NCBI GenBank assembly: GCA_036346395.1
Contig: CM070604.1
Span: 31,709,662-31,773,661 of the forward strand
Direction: 5' to 3'
Source of the DNA: Hsuehochloa calcarea
Taxonomy: Eukaryota; Streptophyta; Magnoliopsida; Poales; Poaceae
DNA length: 64,000 nt
Every line of letters starts with the position of its first letter. Position 1 is the stretch's first letter. Shown piece after piece: positions 12,001 to 23,336 of this stretch. Below the pieces are notes generated by a model that saw nothing but the letters and a program-made list of their open reading frames with translations, did not search any database and was not told the origin of the DNA. The translations under genes were made by a program, and so were the position numbers.

Positions 12001-13024
12001 TTGTGGGAATGTTAGAGATTTAATTCGATGATTTCACTATCAGTTATAAGAGCAATCTGTTGTAGAGGTTTTGGAAGTTAAATCTGGGCTTTGCATCTGT
12101 TTATGCTAGACCTTTGGTCACCCACTGATTGTGTGTAGAGAGAGTGGAATAAATGGGTTTCCCGAGCATGTTTATGCTAGAACCCTTTTGAAGTAACGCA
12201 TTAGCATGTGTACTGACGATTCTGAGTTGTTCTTGAAAATTTGAGGTAATGTGATTGTGTGGTATCTATCCTGTGCCGCTTTGGGTGCCTTTAATCAAAT
12301 TAATGTTGAATAGTAGAACGAGATGCCTAGAGTATTCGAAGAATACAATGGAGTCTCTCCACAATGGTGTGGATGATGTGTTTCAGTTTGAGCATAATTT
12401 GAGCATGTTCAATTAAAAGGTTTAAGCTCATGTGGGATGCGATGAATTCGAATTCCAAGGTTAGGAAGAAGTTTTAATCCTAAAAGAGAAACTGAGGAAA
12501 AGAATGTTTCCTCGGCTAGTGAAGCGTTTTCTTAGTTCTCGTTTGAGTTTTTTTGTTGTCAACCGGTGTTTTCCGCAATTTTGGGTTGGCACTTTTGTGT
12601 CGTGTGTGATTCTTTCCAGTTCAGACGGAGTAAAAGAAGCATTTGGTTTGGGCGTTCGAGTGATTCTTCCTTTGATTGTCGTGGTGTTCATTTGTAAACT
12701 GCTTATTTAGAAAATGGATTTGTTTACTAGATGAATTATCAAATTTGGAATTCAACCTTTTGGGGGAGAGTTAACATTGCGTGGTCGCGATGAGGACTCT
12801 CTATTTCTAGTTGGATTCTCTTGGTTTCCGAAAAATTGCAGAAATTAGGAAGTTGGTATATCGCATTGACCATCTCGGGTCCTTATGCGAAGTACGCATC
12901 GTTTGGTGTGCTCGAGTGTTAAGCGAGTAACCGAGCAATTCCAAGCTTGGGATGTTGTTGTTAAACTCCAGTCGCAGTTTTCTTTCGAGTAGATCGGTGT
13001 ATAGATTCGAGGTCGAATCCTATT

Positions 13025-13037
13025 AAGAGGGGTAGAA
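13025..13037 (+). other. Polypurine tract
   Basis: AAGAGGGGTAGAA, interrupted by a single T, immediately precedes the second LTR, as expected for the plus-strand DNA primer. Confidence 0.8.
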
Positions 13038-15312
13038 TGTAATACTCCGATTTATTATAAGGAAGAAAGCACTCAAAAGAGAAATTAGACATAAGAAAAG
13101 GGGTTTCTGCAGTTTTTCGCAACTGGCTTGTGCCTTGGCCGGGAGGCCCATGAGGGGCCGGCCACGTATAAAAGGAGGGGAAAACCCTTAAAAATACTGT
13201 AGCTACAGTGTGCCGTCACTGTTCACGGTACTGTAGCAGTGCCCATGTGGCTCTATCAAGATGAGGAGAAGAGGAGAAAAGGAGAGGAAGCCATTGGTGG
13301 CATCGGCCAAGAGAAGAAGCAAGGAGAAGAGGAGAAGAGGGTGAGGAGAAGAGAGGCCGTCTTCCCCAAGTACCGTTCAACGTCGTCCTACGGGTCTACA
13401 AGGGTAACAAGGACTCCCACTCGCTGTTTGATTGGTTGTAGATGCGAAATTAATCAATAGGTTCGAACCGGTTTGCTGTTCCAGTAGTTCCAGATTTGTC
13501 CAGAATGTTGCGCGGCCGGTTTCGACCTGTTAGAAGCCGATTTGGAGGTTCTCCCCTTCTTGAGAATTGTAGCCGCGACTCTTAGCTTTCCATAGCCACC
13601 AAGATCACGTGATTCCACCTTACGGTTTAGGAGATATGGTTTTTTTAGTGCGCTCTGTTCTGTTTGTCTGACGAGAAGGAACGGTCGGTTTGTTCCTCGG
13701 TTTTGATCTAGTTAGAGTCCGATTCATAACTTCCACCCAACTAGGTGTTTGTAGGCCTTTAAATTATCTTTCCAGGTTGATAAAGATCACCTCATTTGGA
13801 TCAGTAGATTGAAAGTTACACCATTTTCATTGCTGCTGTTCTGAAAACTGGACAGATTCCTGTCGGTGTTTTCAGTGGTTGTTTAGTCCTCTGTTTTGGC
13901 CGAATCAGAGAACGCTGTCAACTAGAGTTTTGTAGCTTGGTCTGTTAAGAGTAGTTGGGCACTAGTTTCAGGTCTTTTGGAGTTACAGATAATTAATGGT
14001 GATTTTTCTAGTATCGCTGCCAGTTTAGCGGTAATCGGGCTGTTGGGTAAACTTGGTAAAATTGATCTCGTTGTTTGTGTGGGAGAGATAGAGGGGATGG
14101 AAGGGCTCTTGTAGCAATGTCATACCTTGTTATTCTTATTTCGATTATACATTTGTGTAGGCGGTGAGGCGGTGAGTGGAGGGGCATCTTCGTGTCCTCT
14201 ATTACGTCACATCGCGGAAGGCAAGTACCCTATGCTTGTTTGGTGATGTTTCCAATTGTTTGCTTGATGTTGGGATAAATTGTGAATGCCTTTTTCTATC
14301 CATCCTGATGTTTATTTCATTTCAAGAAGATGATTCTTGTGATTAAAGAATTAGCATTCATTTCAGTTGTTGCATTCCATTACATGCAACTAACTTGTGT
14401 GGCATCCTTGATATATTATGTTGTGTGGGAATGCATACTCATACTTGTTTACACATGTTGTTGAATGCCATGTGTCTTTTCCACTAATGTGTGTTATTCA
14501 TTCATACCATGAGAAATCATCATATTCATTCATAAAATTCATTATGACCACGGAGTGGATTCTTTTAGTAAGTTCCATCAATTCCAAAGATGGGCATTTG
14601 AAAGACCCATCAATTCCAAAGATGGGCATTTGAAAACCCACCATTCCAATGTGGGTAGTGTTGACCACCATTCCAATGTGGCAACTTGGACACCCGTATG
14701 AAACGTTCTTCATACGGTGATTGGGTCCCCGTGCTTTCATGGCACGGGCTTAAGTGAACACCGACGGTGTATCACTCGCTATACCCAGATAAGTCGTGAT
14801 TAGTCCATTCCTTCAATGCATTCTTTCATTCCATCCATTCATGTATTCATTCCATTCAATCATATATGTGTTCCAAGATTTGTTCGTAATTCAACTGGAT
14901 TATGTTGTCTACTCTATGTTTGATTATTCTTGTATGTACTTGCTGAGTCTTCGACTCACCCTTGCTTTGTATGTTTTAATTAGGTAATTGAGGAGAAGAC
15001 AAGGTGATTTGGTGGGGTAGTTCGGCACACTGCACTTCACTTTTATCCAATCAGAATAATTATTATTACCTTTCAGTCAAGCCAACTTGTTAAATAAATT
15101 TTCAGATTTGTAATAATCCAACTTTGGTATTGCTTGACTGTTCGTGGTATTATATCTGTTCATCCATTCTTTTCCATGAATCTGGTGATCGTTTATTGTC
15201 ATTCTTTAGAAATTATTGTTGATTGAATCTGTATAATCCAGCTTTAATGCTATTCTTAGTAGTTTGATAGTTTTACATGACATCTTGGCTTCCGAATAGC
15301 CAGGGTGTTACA
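13038..15312 (+). repeat. 3' LTR of the LARD-like element
   Basis: It has the same start and end as the first LTR, with scattered substitutions and small indels. It contains the TATA box at 13167-13173 and a hairpin at 14945-14957 (GAGTC, TTC, GACTC). It is followed by GATCA and then gypsy RT coding sequence. Confidence 0.9.
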
Positions 15313-17258
15313 GATCATGGCGCATATGTGTGGATTGTAGAGCAATCAATAATATCACCATTAGGTATCGTCATCCTATTCCTAGGTTAGATGATATTCT
15401 TGATGAATTGAGTGGCTTTGTTGTCTTCTCCAACGTTGATTTGTGTTGTGGATATCATCAAATTCGATTGAAATTAGGCGATAAATGGAAAACAGCATTT
15501 AAAACTAAGTTCGAGTTATATGAGTGGTTAGTAATACCTTTTGGTTTAACTAGTGCACCTAGCACCTTCATGAGACTAATGAACGAAGTTTTGCGTGCTT
15601 TCATTGGTAGGTTTGTGGTGGTTTATTTTGATGTTATATTGATATATATAAAATCATTAGAGGGAAATCTTGACCATTTACGTGTTGTTTTTAATGCTTT
15701 ACGTGGTGCACGTTTATTCGGTAACCTTGAGAAGTGCACCTTTTGCACCGATCGAGTCGTGTTTCTTGGCTATGTTGTCACTCCATAGGGAATTGAAGTT
15801 GATCAAACCAAAGTTGAAGCAATATAGAGTTGGCCAACTGCTAACACGGTCACACGGGTGAGGTACTTTTTAGGACTTGCTGGATTCTATCACCGCTTCG
15901 TGAAGAATTTCGGCACCATCGCTGCACCATTGAATGAGCTCACCAAAAAGTGTGTGCCATTTGTTTGGAACACCACACAGGAGAACGCCTTCACCACATT
16001 GAAAGATAAGGCAACACATGCACTACTACAACTCCCTGATTTTAATAAGACTTTTGAACTAGAATATGGTGCTAGCGGAATTGGTTTAGGTGGTGTGTTG
16101 TTACAAGAAGACAAACCTATAGCATACTTCAATGAGAAATTGAGTGGGCATAGTTTGAACTATTCTACTGATTATAAGGAGTTGCACGCACTCTTTTGAA
16201 CTTTAGAAACTTAGTAATATTATTTATGGCCCAAAGAATTTGTTATACATTCTAATCATGAATCTTTAAAGTATATTCGAAGTCAATGTAAACTGAACCG
16301 TAGACATGCAAAGTTGGTTGAATTTATTGAGTCTTTTCCTTATATCATAAAACACAAGAAGGGAAAGGAGAATGTTACTGCTGATGCTTTGTTTAGGAGA
16401 TATACCATGCTTTAACAACTTGACTTCAAAAATTTTGGATTAGAGACTATTAAAGAGCAATATGTGCATGATGTTGATTTTACAGATATATTGTTGAATT
16501 GTAAAAAAGGGAAAATGTGGAACAAATTCGTCTTTAATGATGGGTTTGTGTTTAGAGATAACAAGCTATGCATTCCTGATAGCTTCGTTCGTTTGTTGTT
16601 GTTACAGGAAGCGCATGGAAGCTCATGAAGAAAACGCAGGATATACTTGCTGATCATTTCTTTTGGCCAAAGATGAGACGGGACGTCGAGCGCTACGTTG
16701 CTCACTGCACTACATGTCAAAGAGCTATGTCACGACTTAATCCTCGTGATTTATACATGCCTTTATCTGTTCCTAGCGTTCTGTAGGAAGATATATCAAT
16801 GGACTTTATTTTAGAATTGCCTAGAACAAAGAAGGGGAGGGATGGTATATTTATGGTTGTTGATAGATTTTCTAAGATGGACCACTTTATACCATGTCAT
16901 AAGAGCAATGATTCTGCCAATATTGCTGATTTATTCTTCCATGAAGTCATTCGCTTACATGGTGTGCCTAATACTATAGTTTCAGATCTTGATACTAAAT
17001 TCCTTAGCCACTTTTGGAGAACTTTATGAGCTAAATTGGGGGACTACGCTATTATTTTCTACTACTTGTCATCCCCAAACTGATGGACAAACTGAAGTTG
17101 TGAATAGAACTTTATCTACAATGCTTAGGACTGTGTTAAAAAAAATTAAAAATGTGGGAAGAATGCTTGCCTCGTATTGAGTTTGCTTGTAATCGTTTGT
17201 TGCATTCTACTACAAAGATGTGCCTTTTGAAGTTGTTTATGGTTTTGTGCCTCGTGCT
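15313..17258 (+). pseudogene. Gypsy RT, RNase H and integrase (broken, second part)
   Basis: This continues the gypsy pol interrupted at 6534. RT spans 15318-15788 (WLVIPFGLTSAPSTFM). Its catalytic box at 15624-15635 reads YFDV rather than YFDD, so one metal-binding Asp is lost. Connection and RNase H follow from 15858 (FLGLAGFYHRFV, then the DALFRRYTM region near 16385). The integrase zinc finger is near 16610-16720 (CTTCQ). The integrase core begins at 16799, with Asp codons at 16802 and 16985 (SDLDTKF), then a frameshift near 17030 before PQTDGQTEVVNRTL. Several stops interrupt the frame. It ends at PRA, where the Tekay-like LTR inserted. Confidence 0.9.
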
Positions 17259-17854
17259 TGTAACAGTCCAAATGTGGATTTGTGTTTCAAATGTAAGAAA
17301 ATGAGAAGAAATTAAAACTTTTCTTGCATCTTGGAGTCCTGGATCATTTCTGTAATTCTTGTAAAGGAGTTATGGAAATCAAAAATCAAAATCCTCAATT
17401 GACTCCAATCGAAAACCTCCTTGACAAAGATCTTGTGCCAAACCCATGTAAATATTTTCATGAGTTCTAGGGAGGCTTGGTAACACCTCTGAAATATCTC
17501 ATGATTTTTAGAAATTATTTGATAATTTTTGTAGGCAAGTCAAACCAAGTCAAAGCTTGGTTAAACCCTAATTCACACCTTCTGGAATTTCTTGAGAAAA
17601 ATACAGTGCATAAAAATCTCTTGAAATTTGATGTGAGGTTTATTCTGCAGTCAGCAACCTACAATTAAAATCTCATGATTTTTGGAGCTTATTTGCTACC
17701 TTAAGCAAATCCTTCAAAAATCAGATATTAATTCAAAACTTAGTTGGTTTTCACTGTTCTTTGGGTTCGAGTCAGACTCGGGCTGAGCCACTTGACTTGG
17801 TGCGATCAACTAACTGCACCACCTCGGTCGCTCGAGCGAGAGCGTTGTGGTTCG

Positions 17855-18080
17855 TTGGATCGGCATCGAACGGCCCACGATCGCGTGAACGTTCGGACCA
17901 TCCGAGCGCGCCGATCCATGTGAACCATAGGATTCTAATTCAAGGGCTCGAATTCGCGTGAACGTTCAGACCATCCGAACGCCTCGCGCAATGAGAACCG
18001 TAGGATCCAGATCCACGGCCCAGGTTAAAGTGAGCGTTCAAACCGTTCTAAGCGCCCCGTTTCATTTGAACCGTTCGATT
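17855..18080. repeat. Inverted-repeat array A in the Tekay-like LTR
   Basis: Repeats of about 60-70 bp carry imperfect palindromes of the type CGTTCGGACC-N-CCGAACG, alternating with phrases such as GAACCGTAGGATCC. The array lies upstream of the TATA-like box. The other LTR copy has the equivalent array near 46640-46870. Confidence 0.7.
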
Positions 18081-18342
18081 TCAATCCATCGGTGGATGAG
18101 TCGTCTCCTTCCTCGGGTCGGAGCGCGCGTCTGAGTCAAGCAATGGAGTGAACAGAGGAGAAGAGCGTAGCGTTGAGTCACCTCCGTGGTCACCTTTAAA
18201 CGGCTCTCTCTGCTCGCATTAAATGCCCATCGTGCACCGCCCTCAGAAGTCAATGGTTCAACTGCTCCCGTCGCTCTCAAGTGCTCTCATGGCAGTGTTG
18301 ACCCGAGGAGAAATATCGCCATTGCTCTCTGCCATTCTCAGC

Positions 18343-18350
18343 TATTTAAA
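18343..18350 (+). promoter_or_regulatory. Possible TATA box in the Tekay-like LTR
   Basis: TATTTAAA in CAGCTATTTAAACTCC is followed by pyrimidine-rich transcribed-leader-like sequence. The equivalent site in the other copy (about 47139) reads TATTAAA. It is assigned by position and sequence only. Confidence 0.4.
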
Positions 18351-18999
18351 CTCCATTGCTCCACTCTTGGCTTCCTTTAGCACTTCCGCAACTCTAGTTA
18401 GCACCCACGGGCTTGTTTGAGCTGCAATCACTCGAAATCGTTTCAGCCGCCATTGCCGAGCTTCAATCTTACGGTGAAAGCGGTACCTCAGTGGCTCTCT
18501 TTTGCCAATTCTTAATCCCTCTTTACTCTCTTGAGCTTAACCCTCGCTCAATTTTGTTCATCTTGCTCAGGGCTGGACTGAATTGGAGTTTTCCCCTTTT
18601 CGGCCGAAAGCCCCATATTTCATCACCGGAGCAGACCCAACCTTCTCTGTGTCCTCCCGGTGCTCAGGTAACTCCACATTAGTCTCTAGTGGCTTGGCAC
18701 ACGCTTACTTGGACCGCAGCAGAGCTCATTTGTATTTTTCGTTTTTCGGCTGTTTTGGTCATCTCTGTCAACTCCGGCTAGCCGGCGTTCTAAACCGCCG
18801 TAGTGGTAGAAATTGGTCCCATTGTGTACGCAAAACTATTGATAACCCATTTTGGGCATTTGCTCGCACCGCCGTGACCAGAGTCGTCGGCGGTGAGCCT
18901 CCTTTCGCCGTCGTTTTGTCGGATGAAATCGGGCGCGAGCTTTTGAACGTGGTTCGCTGTGGACCGTCGATCTTTAGATCTACAATCCAGGATCGCGCG

Positions 19000-19300
19000 A
19001 ACGTTTGGATCGATCGCACGCCTTGATCAGTAGACCGTTGGACCCAAGATCAACGGTCCCCGATTCGAGTAAGCGTTCGGACTGTCCGAACGGTTCGATC
19101 CGCGTGGATCATTGGATCCAAGATCAACGGCTCATGTGCGTGTGAACGTTCGGACCACCCGAACGCTCTGGTCCACGTGAACCGTTGGATCCAAATCCAA
19201 CGGTGAGCGTGTGGGAATTGTGAGCCGCGCGTGCGCGCGTTATCCCGTGGACTTGGATCGTTGGATCCAAGATCAACGATCCAAGATCGTCCACATCGTT
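19000..19300. repeat. Inverted-repeat array B in the Tekay-like LTR
   Basis: About five repeats of two alternating palindromic phrases occur: CGTTCGGACCACCCGAACG and CCGTTGGATCC..GATCAACGG. The second copy at 47830-48000 is shorter, having lost repeat units. The array lies downstream of the TATA-like box. Confidence 0.7.
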
Positions 19301-21468
19301 TTAATTTTCGATTTTCCCGAAAGGATTAATTGTTAACTGCAAAATGTAATTAACTTGTAAAATACATAACTTTTTCATTTTAATTCCTTTTCGGTTGGTT
19401 CAAATTTTGTTAGTTATGTTTTTAACCAAAATTTAATATAAAAATGCTTCTAACCTCAGTATATCTCCTGAAAATTTTGCTAAAATGTTAGTGTAATGAT
19501 TAGTAGTATTTATGATTTATAAGGCTGAGAAAAATTGTTTTGCTCATATCTTTTGTATTAAGAATCCAAATCAATTGGTTCTTTGGTAAATTCCTTAAAA
19601 ATCATGCTCTTGTTGCTGTAAATTTTTCAAAATATTTGGAGAAAGTTTGCTGTTGAGTCTTTGTGTTTTCTTCGTTCTTATCGGTTCTTTCTCGCTTTCT
19701 CGCTAGGTTCCGAAGAGCACGTTGATAACTTAAGTGATCCTCCGCAACATCTTGAACCACAGCAGTCAAGCAAGCAGTTTGATCATGTTAATCCCTGTAT
19801 TTTTCAAGTCTAGTATATTGATTTCAACTTGTATGTATGCATTGCTACTTTGTTGTTAAAGTATGGTTAGTATCCTATAGTTGCATGATCTGTAGGAATT
19901 GATTATCCTTTACTACTTGAGCCTAGGTTATTTGCTGTGATTTGAGTTCGATGGATGAGCTCTTGTCACTTAGTAGATTGCGATTTGAAATTGCTTAGTA
20001 ATGCTTAGCTTCGGTAGTAATGGGCGATCATCGATTTAATCGATGATCTTGATCACACATCTAATTATTATTCCTTTATGTCCAGCACTTGTGCTTTGTT
20101 ATTTTGTAAAGTCCAAATCTGAAAATAAAAAATTGATTTAGACTTGGGCATATTGGTTGGATGGTGTGTTTGTTTGGGTTGTGGTAGTATGCCTAAGTCA
20201 ATAAGGACCGAATTACTTGCGCCACCGTACTGAGCATTTTGCGTGCTAACCTCGCGAGAGTGATATGGGACCTCTCTTGACTAAGTACTTTGGCGTGTGT
20301 TATCTCCGAGTCGCAGGAGGAGGTTGTGTGTGTTGTGTGAAAAAGGATCAGTGTTCTTGTGTTGGGTGTGCGGTGGTGGAGATTCCGGGTAGGCTCTCCA
20401 CCTCGAGGGGCATCGTAGTTGTCCAAGGCTTTACCGGCGATGGGTAGTTGACCAAGGCTTTACGATGACTCCGACACAACGTATGGGTTTCTATCCATAC
20501 GGACGACTCGTAGTTAATGCATAATATTGGAAATATCTCGAAAGACTTAGCTGTGCCGGCATACCAAAGGAAGTATGCTAATCATGTGGCAAAAAGGCAG
20601 TCTGACGTGTGGGTACATTGGTACAACCCTGCAGGGATAAAACTATTCGAATATCCTCGTCCTAGGTTATGGACACGCTCGGATACGCCCCGTGAGAATT
20701 AGACTACAACCTTTTTATTAAAATTTGACATGGTTGGTATGAATGGGTAATTCATGCTATTGTTGTGGTGACTAATGGTTTAGTCACTTCCAGGATTGTT
20801 GTTGTCCTCTATCTACTGTTATATTATTGTCATTTACTGTTATTTGAACATTAAAAACAGATTTGTCAACTTGCTTTTAAATGTACTACATTATTGCAAA
20901 TAAAGATTGCTTTGTGCTGAAAATGAAACATACAGCCTCCACTTAAATAAGCTTGTATGTAGCATATGTATAGGTCTGTTATCCTACACGTAAGTCTTGC
21001 GGAGTACAATTTTTTTACTCATTTGCTTTGCTTAACTATTTGTTGCAGAGGAGGAAGGTGAGCCCCAAGGGCCTCACTTTTGCGAAATGTGTTGCGGGTT
21101 CGACGACTAGCTTGGCGGTCCGGTCGGTTGCCTTATGGGTCAAGGCACACTGATTGGCTCTTTTGTTTATGACCATCTTATGGCACTTTTGCTTCCACTG
21201 TTCAATTCTTGTATTTATATGTAATTTGGCCGGTTGGCCTCTCTCTTTTGTAATAACTATCATTTAGTTATTCTAACTTCTGGTTTGTTGTTGTGCTTCT
21301 GTTCTATGTGAATGAGTGGAATTGATGCATGAATTTTGTAAAGGGGTGTGTAAACTGCATTTCTGGGAAGTATACATGTCTCGAGTCTCGGGTTATCTGA
21401 TTTGTGATGCTAGGACCAAGTGGATGGTTAAGCATTACAAGCCCGATAAACCGGGGTCTCACAAAGTT

Positions 21469-21480
21469 TGGTATCAGAGC
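21469..21480 (+). other. Primer-binding site (initiator Met tRNA)
   Basis: TGGTATCAGAGC is a perfect match to the usual plant site. It starts five bases after the LTR end. Confidence 0.9.
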
Positions 21481-22235
21481 CATACTGACCGTAGTAACCC
21501 AAGCTTGGTTGTCTTTAGGATATTTTGGAAAAACCTTATTTTCAAAGTATCAAATGATTTATGAAAGCTTATAGAATTCTCAGATTTTACTCCTTACCTA
21601 TCTTAGCTTTCTCCTCTCATCTTACTCTAATTTGAGTTTTAAAAAAATTATTTACCTCTCCTTTCTTCAAAGGTAGTTATTATCGTTTAATGGGGTTTGG
21701 GAACTAATGAGTTTGGCAAATTGAAGTGGTGGCTGCCCTCTGCATGGTTTTGAAGTTTCTGGAATGGATAATTTTGACTAGGAGCTTGGATGCAAAACCT
21801 GGACAGCGATCTTTCAATTTCCGGACAGCAAGCTCAAAGGTTCCAAACATGGTAGAAAATGAGAGGTTAATCAACTAAAACATAGGGGAGTAGAAGGGTA
21901 AGGTGTGACACTAGTTAGCTATGTATCTAACACTAATTTCGCTGATTTAACCTTGCTCTTTAGTGGTATTGGATCTTACGTTATATTCTGATTTTTATCT
22001 TCTCAATCAATTACTCGTTCATTCAATACGGGTTGGTAGCATTGGGAAGTTGAGCTTTGGTTTGGTGATTCCTTGCTGTTTTTGGAGTCTTTTTATAAGC
22101 CTTTTTAAAGTTTATATACTTGCTGTTTTTGGCTTTCGATCAGGGTGATATTCCATTCCCCTAGTCGTTAGCTTTTTGTTTTCTTCCGGCTTTGTTTTTC
22201 GAGTCTAATGGTTAACCCAAGTTTCTTGTAACAGG
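21481..22235 (+). other. Leader of the Tekay-like element
   Basis: The sequence between primer site and gag ATG has no coding similarity. It ends in TTCTTGTAACAG just before the gag ATG, which resembles a splice acceptor. This could mean leader splicing, but no donor was assigned. Confidence 0.5.
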
Positions 22236-22978
22236 ATGGCCGGACGCACTCGTAGCTGCCAAGGCCAGTCAGCTGGTCCGGACGAGGAGCTGGGGGACTT
22301 GCAGAGTTTCTTCGCACCTAGCCCCCCATTTTCTCCAGGACCCGCTTGATGCAGACGATTGGCTACGTTTGGTTGAGCGGAAGCTTCGCATAACGCAGTG
22401 CCAGGAGCACGAGAAGGCGCTGTTTGCATCGCACCAGCTGGAGGGTGCAGCTTTGTCTTGGTGGGAGAGCTTTCTCGCCATGCAGCCTGACGGCCACTCC
22501 GTCACTTGGGAGGAGTTCGCATGCCTTCCGTCGAGTCATATTCTCCGCCGATGAAATGAGGTCAAGAAGAAGGAGTTTCTGTCGCTCAAGCAAGGGCGTT
22601 TCTCGGTCACGGAGTATGCCACCGAACGAGTTGGTGGAGTTGAAGAAGCAACTGAGTGAGCTGCAAGAGAAAGGTTTCATCCGCCCTAGCTCATCTCCGT
22701 GGGGTTGTCCTGCAATCTTCGTAAAGAAGGACAATACTTTGCGCATGTGCGTTGATTACCGTCCGCTTAATGAGGTAACGGTGAAGAACAAGTATCCATT
22801 GCCCCGCATTGATGATCTCTTTGATCAATTAACTGGAGCTCGAGTATTCTCCAAGATTGATTTGAGAGTGGGATATCATCAAGTTCGGATACGACCTAAG
22901 GACATTCCAAATACGGCTTTCTCTACTCGCTATGGCTTGTATGAGTACATCATCATGTCGTTCGGTTTAACCAATGTA
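22236..22978 (+). pseudogene. Tekay-like gag fused to RT by an internal deletion
   Basis: The ATG at 22236 begins gag. After a frameshift, 22350-22550 has the conserved gag phrase LRLVERKLRITQCQEHEKA. At about 22615-22620 gag sequence (ending GRFSVTEY) passes directly into RT sequence (MPPNELVELKKQL). The join lies at TATGCC, a short word expected on both sides. Zinc knuckle, protease and the RT start are therefore gone. RT is open from 22613 to 22978 and ends at FGLTN, before the catalytic YxDD box. It is non-functional. Confidence 0.85.
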
Positions 22979-23336
22979 TGAGTTTAGGTTTAGCCATTGT
23001 GCAAATTTCTGTTCTACAGTTGTGTTGGACGACCACCTATCAAGACAGCCTTCGGGATCCTACCTTTGTTTTTCAATACCATCTACATTACAATCTTATT
23101 CGCAATATCAGATTGACTACATCTTATTCTTCCCAGTTCTTCAATTGCTCGCAGGGATTGAACTTCGTGTTTAGGTTGATCGTGCTTCCAGCAAGGTCAA
23201 TAACATCTCGGAGTTGGTTCAACGATTGCTAAGGTGCAAACGTCGTCGTATGATTGTAGTCGGATAGCGAGAGTCACCTCCACTAAAATCGATAGTTACC
23301 AATGTCATCGAAATATCGGGTACCTTGCCTGCATCA
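22979..23336 (+). repeat. Truncated 3' LTR of the CRM-like gypsy element
   Basis: 358 bp align with 2690-3045 of the 5' LTR and share the end GCATCA. It is followed by the target duplication TAGAC (23337-23341) and copia coding sequence. The first ~650 bp of the LTR are lost at the junction with the Tekay-like RT. Confidence 0.85.

Larger units (their letters stand above)
8816..13037 (+). other. Non-coding internal region of the LARD-like element
   Basis: The region begins with GATTAGTATCGAGGCGGGC, which looks like a decayed Met-tRNA primer site (one substitution and a small deletion against TTGGTATCAGAGCGG). It is T-rich on the plus strand. The open frames on either strand are short and resemble no gag or pol protein. 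It ends in a polypurine tract. Confidence 0.75.
6535..15312 (+). mobile_element. LARD-like non-autonomous LTR retrotransposon
   Basis: Two LTRs (2281 and 2275 bp) flank a 4222-bp internal region, with perfect target duplication GATCA at 6530-6534 and 15313-15317. The insertion splits a gypsy RT between KDGS and WRMCVD. A purine-rich tract lies directly before the second LTR. A recognisable but altered primer site follows the first. The internal region has no reading frame above about 95 codons and none resembling gag or pol, so it must have moved with proteins from another element. The LTRs are nearly identical by eye, which points to a recent insertion. LARD is used by architecture. A Spip-type relative of a gypsy family is an alternative. 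Confidence 0.9.
17259..21463 (+). repeat. 4.2-kb LTR of the Tekay-like element
   Basis: It starts TGTAACAGTCC, ends GGTCTCACA, and is followed by a Met-tRNA primer site. It contains a possible TATA box (18343-18350), two arrays of inverted-repeat motifs (17855-18080 and 19000-19300), and a conserved TATTCGAATA block (20644-20653). A second, truncated copy is at 45263-49143. Short reading frames inside it (for example 18583-19026) resemble nothing and lie in LTR sequence. Confidence 0.85.
17259..22978 (+). mobile_element. Tekay/Del-like gypsy element, 3' part missing
   Basis: A very long 5' LTR (17259-21463), a perfect primer site, a leader, a gag remnant and a partial RT are present. It inserted into the integrase of the older gypsy element, and the preceding five bases are GTGCT. 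The element ends abruptly inside RT after the FGLTN motif at about 22978 and joins the middle of the host gypsy 3' LTR. Its own integrase and 3' LTR are therefore deleted together with host gypsy sequence. The RT type (FIRPSSSPWGCPAIFVKK) is that of Tekay/Del chromoviruses by recall. Confidence 0.85.
2042..23336 (+). mobile_element. CRM-like Ty3/gypsy element, itself twice interrupted
   Basis: The 5' LTR (2042-3045), primer site, gag-pol remnants and a truncated 3' LTR (22979-23336) are bounded by the perfect duplication TAGAC at 2037-2041 and 23337-23341. Copia integrase sequence is broken exactly at these points. Inside, a LARD-like element (6535-15312) splits the RT and a Tekay-like element (17259-22978) splits the integrase. 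The 3' end of pol and the first ~650 bp of the 3' LTR are deleted. The pol order is gag, protease, RT, RNase H, integrase. CRM-clade assignment is from recalled similarity of the protease/RT linker and the pol tail in the LTR. Confidence 0.85.

Noticed and set aside
8816..13037. Minus-strand frames of 60-92 codons in the LARD interior
   Set aside because: They are scattered, lack motifs, and reflect T-rich plus-strand composition. None resembles gag, pol or a captured gene.
18413..19026. Frames of 89 and 147 codons in the Tekay-like LTR
   Set aside because: They are interrupted in the sister LTR at 47340-47830, so there is no sign of selection for protein.
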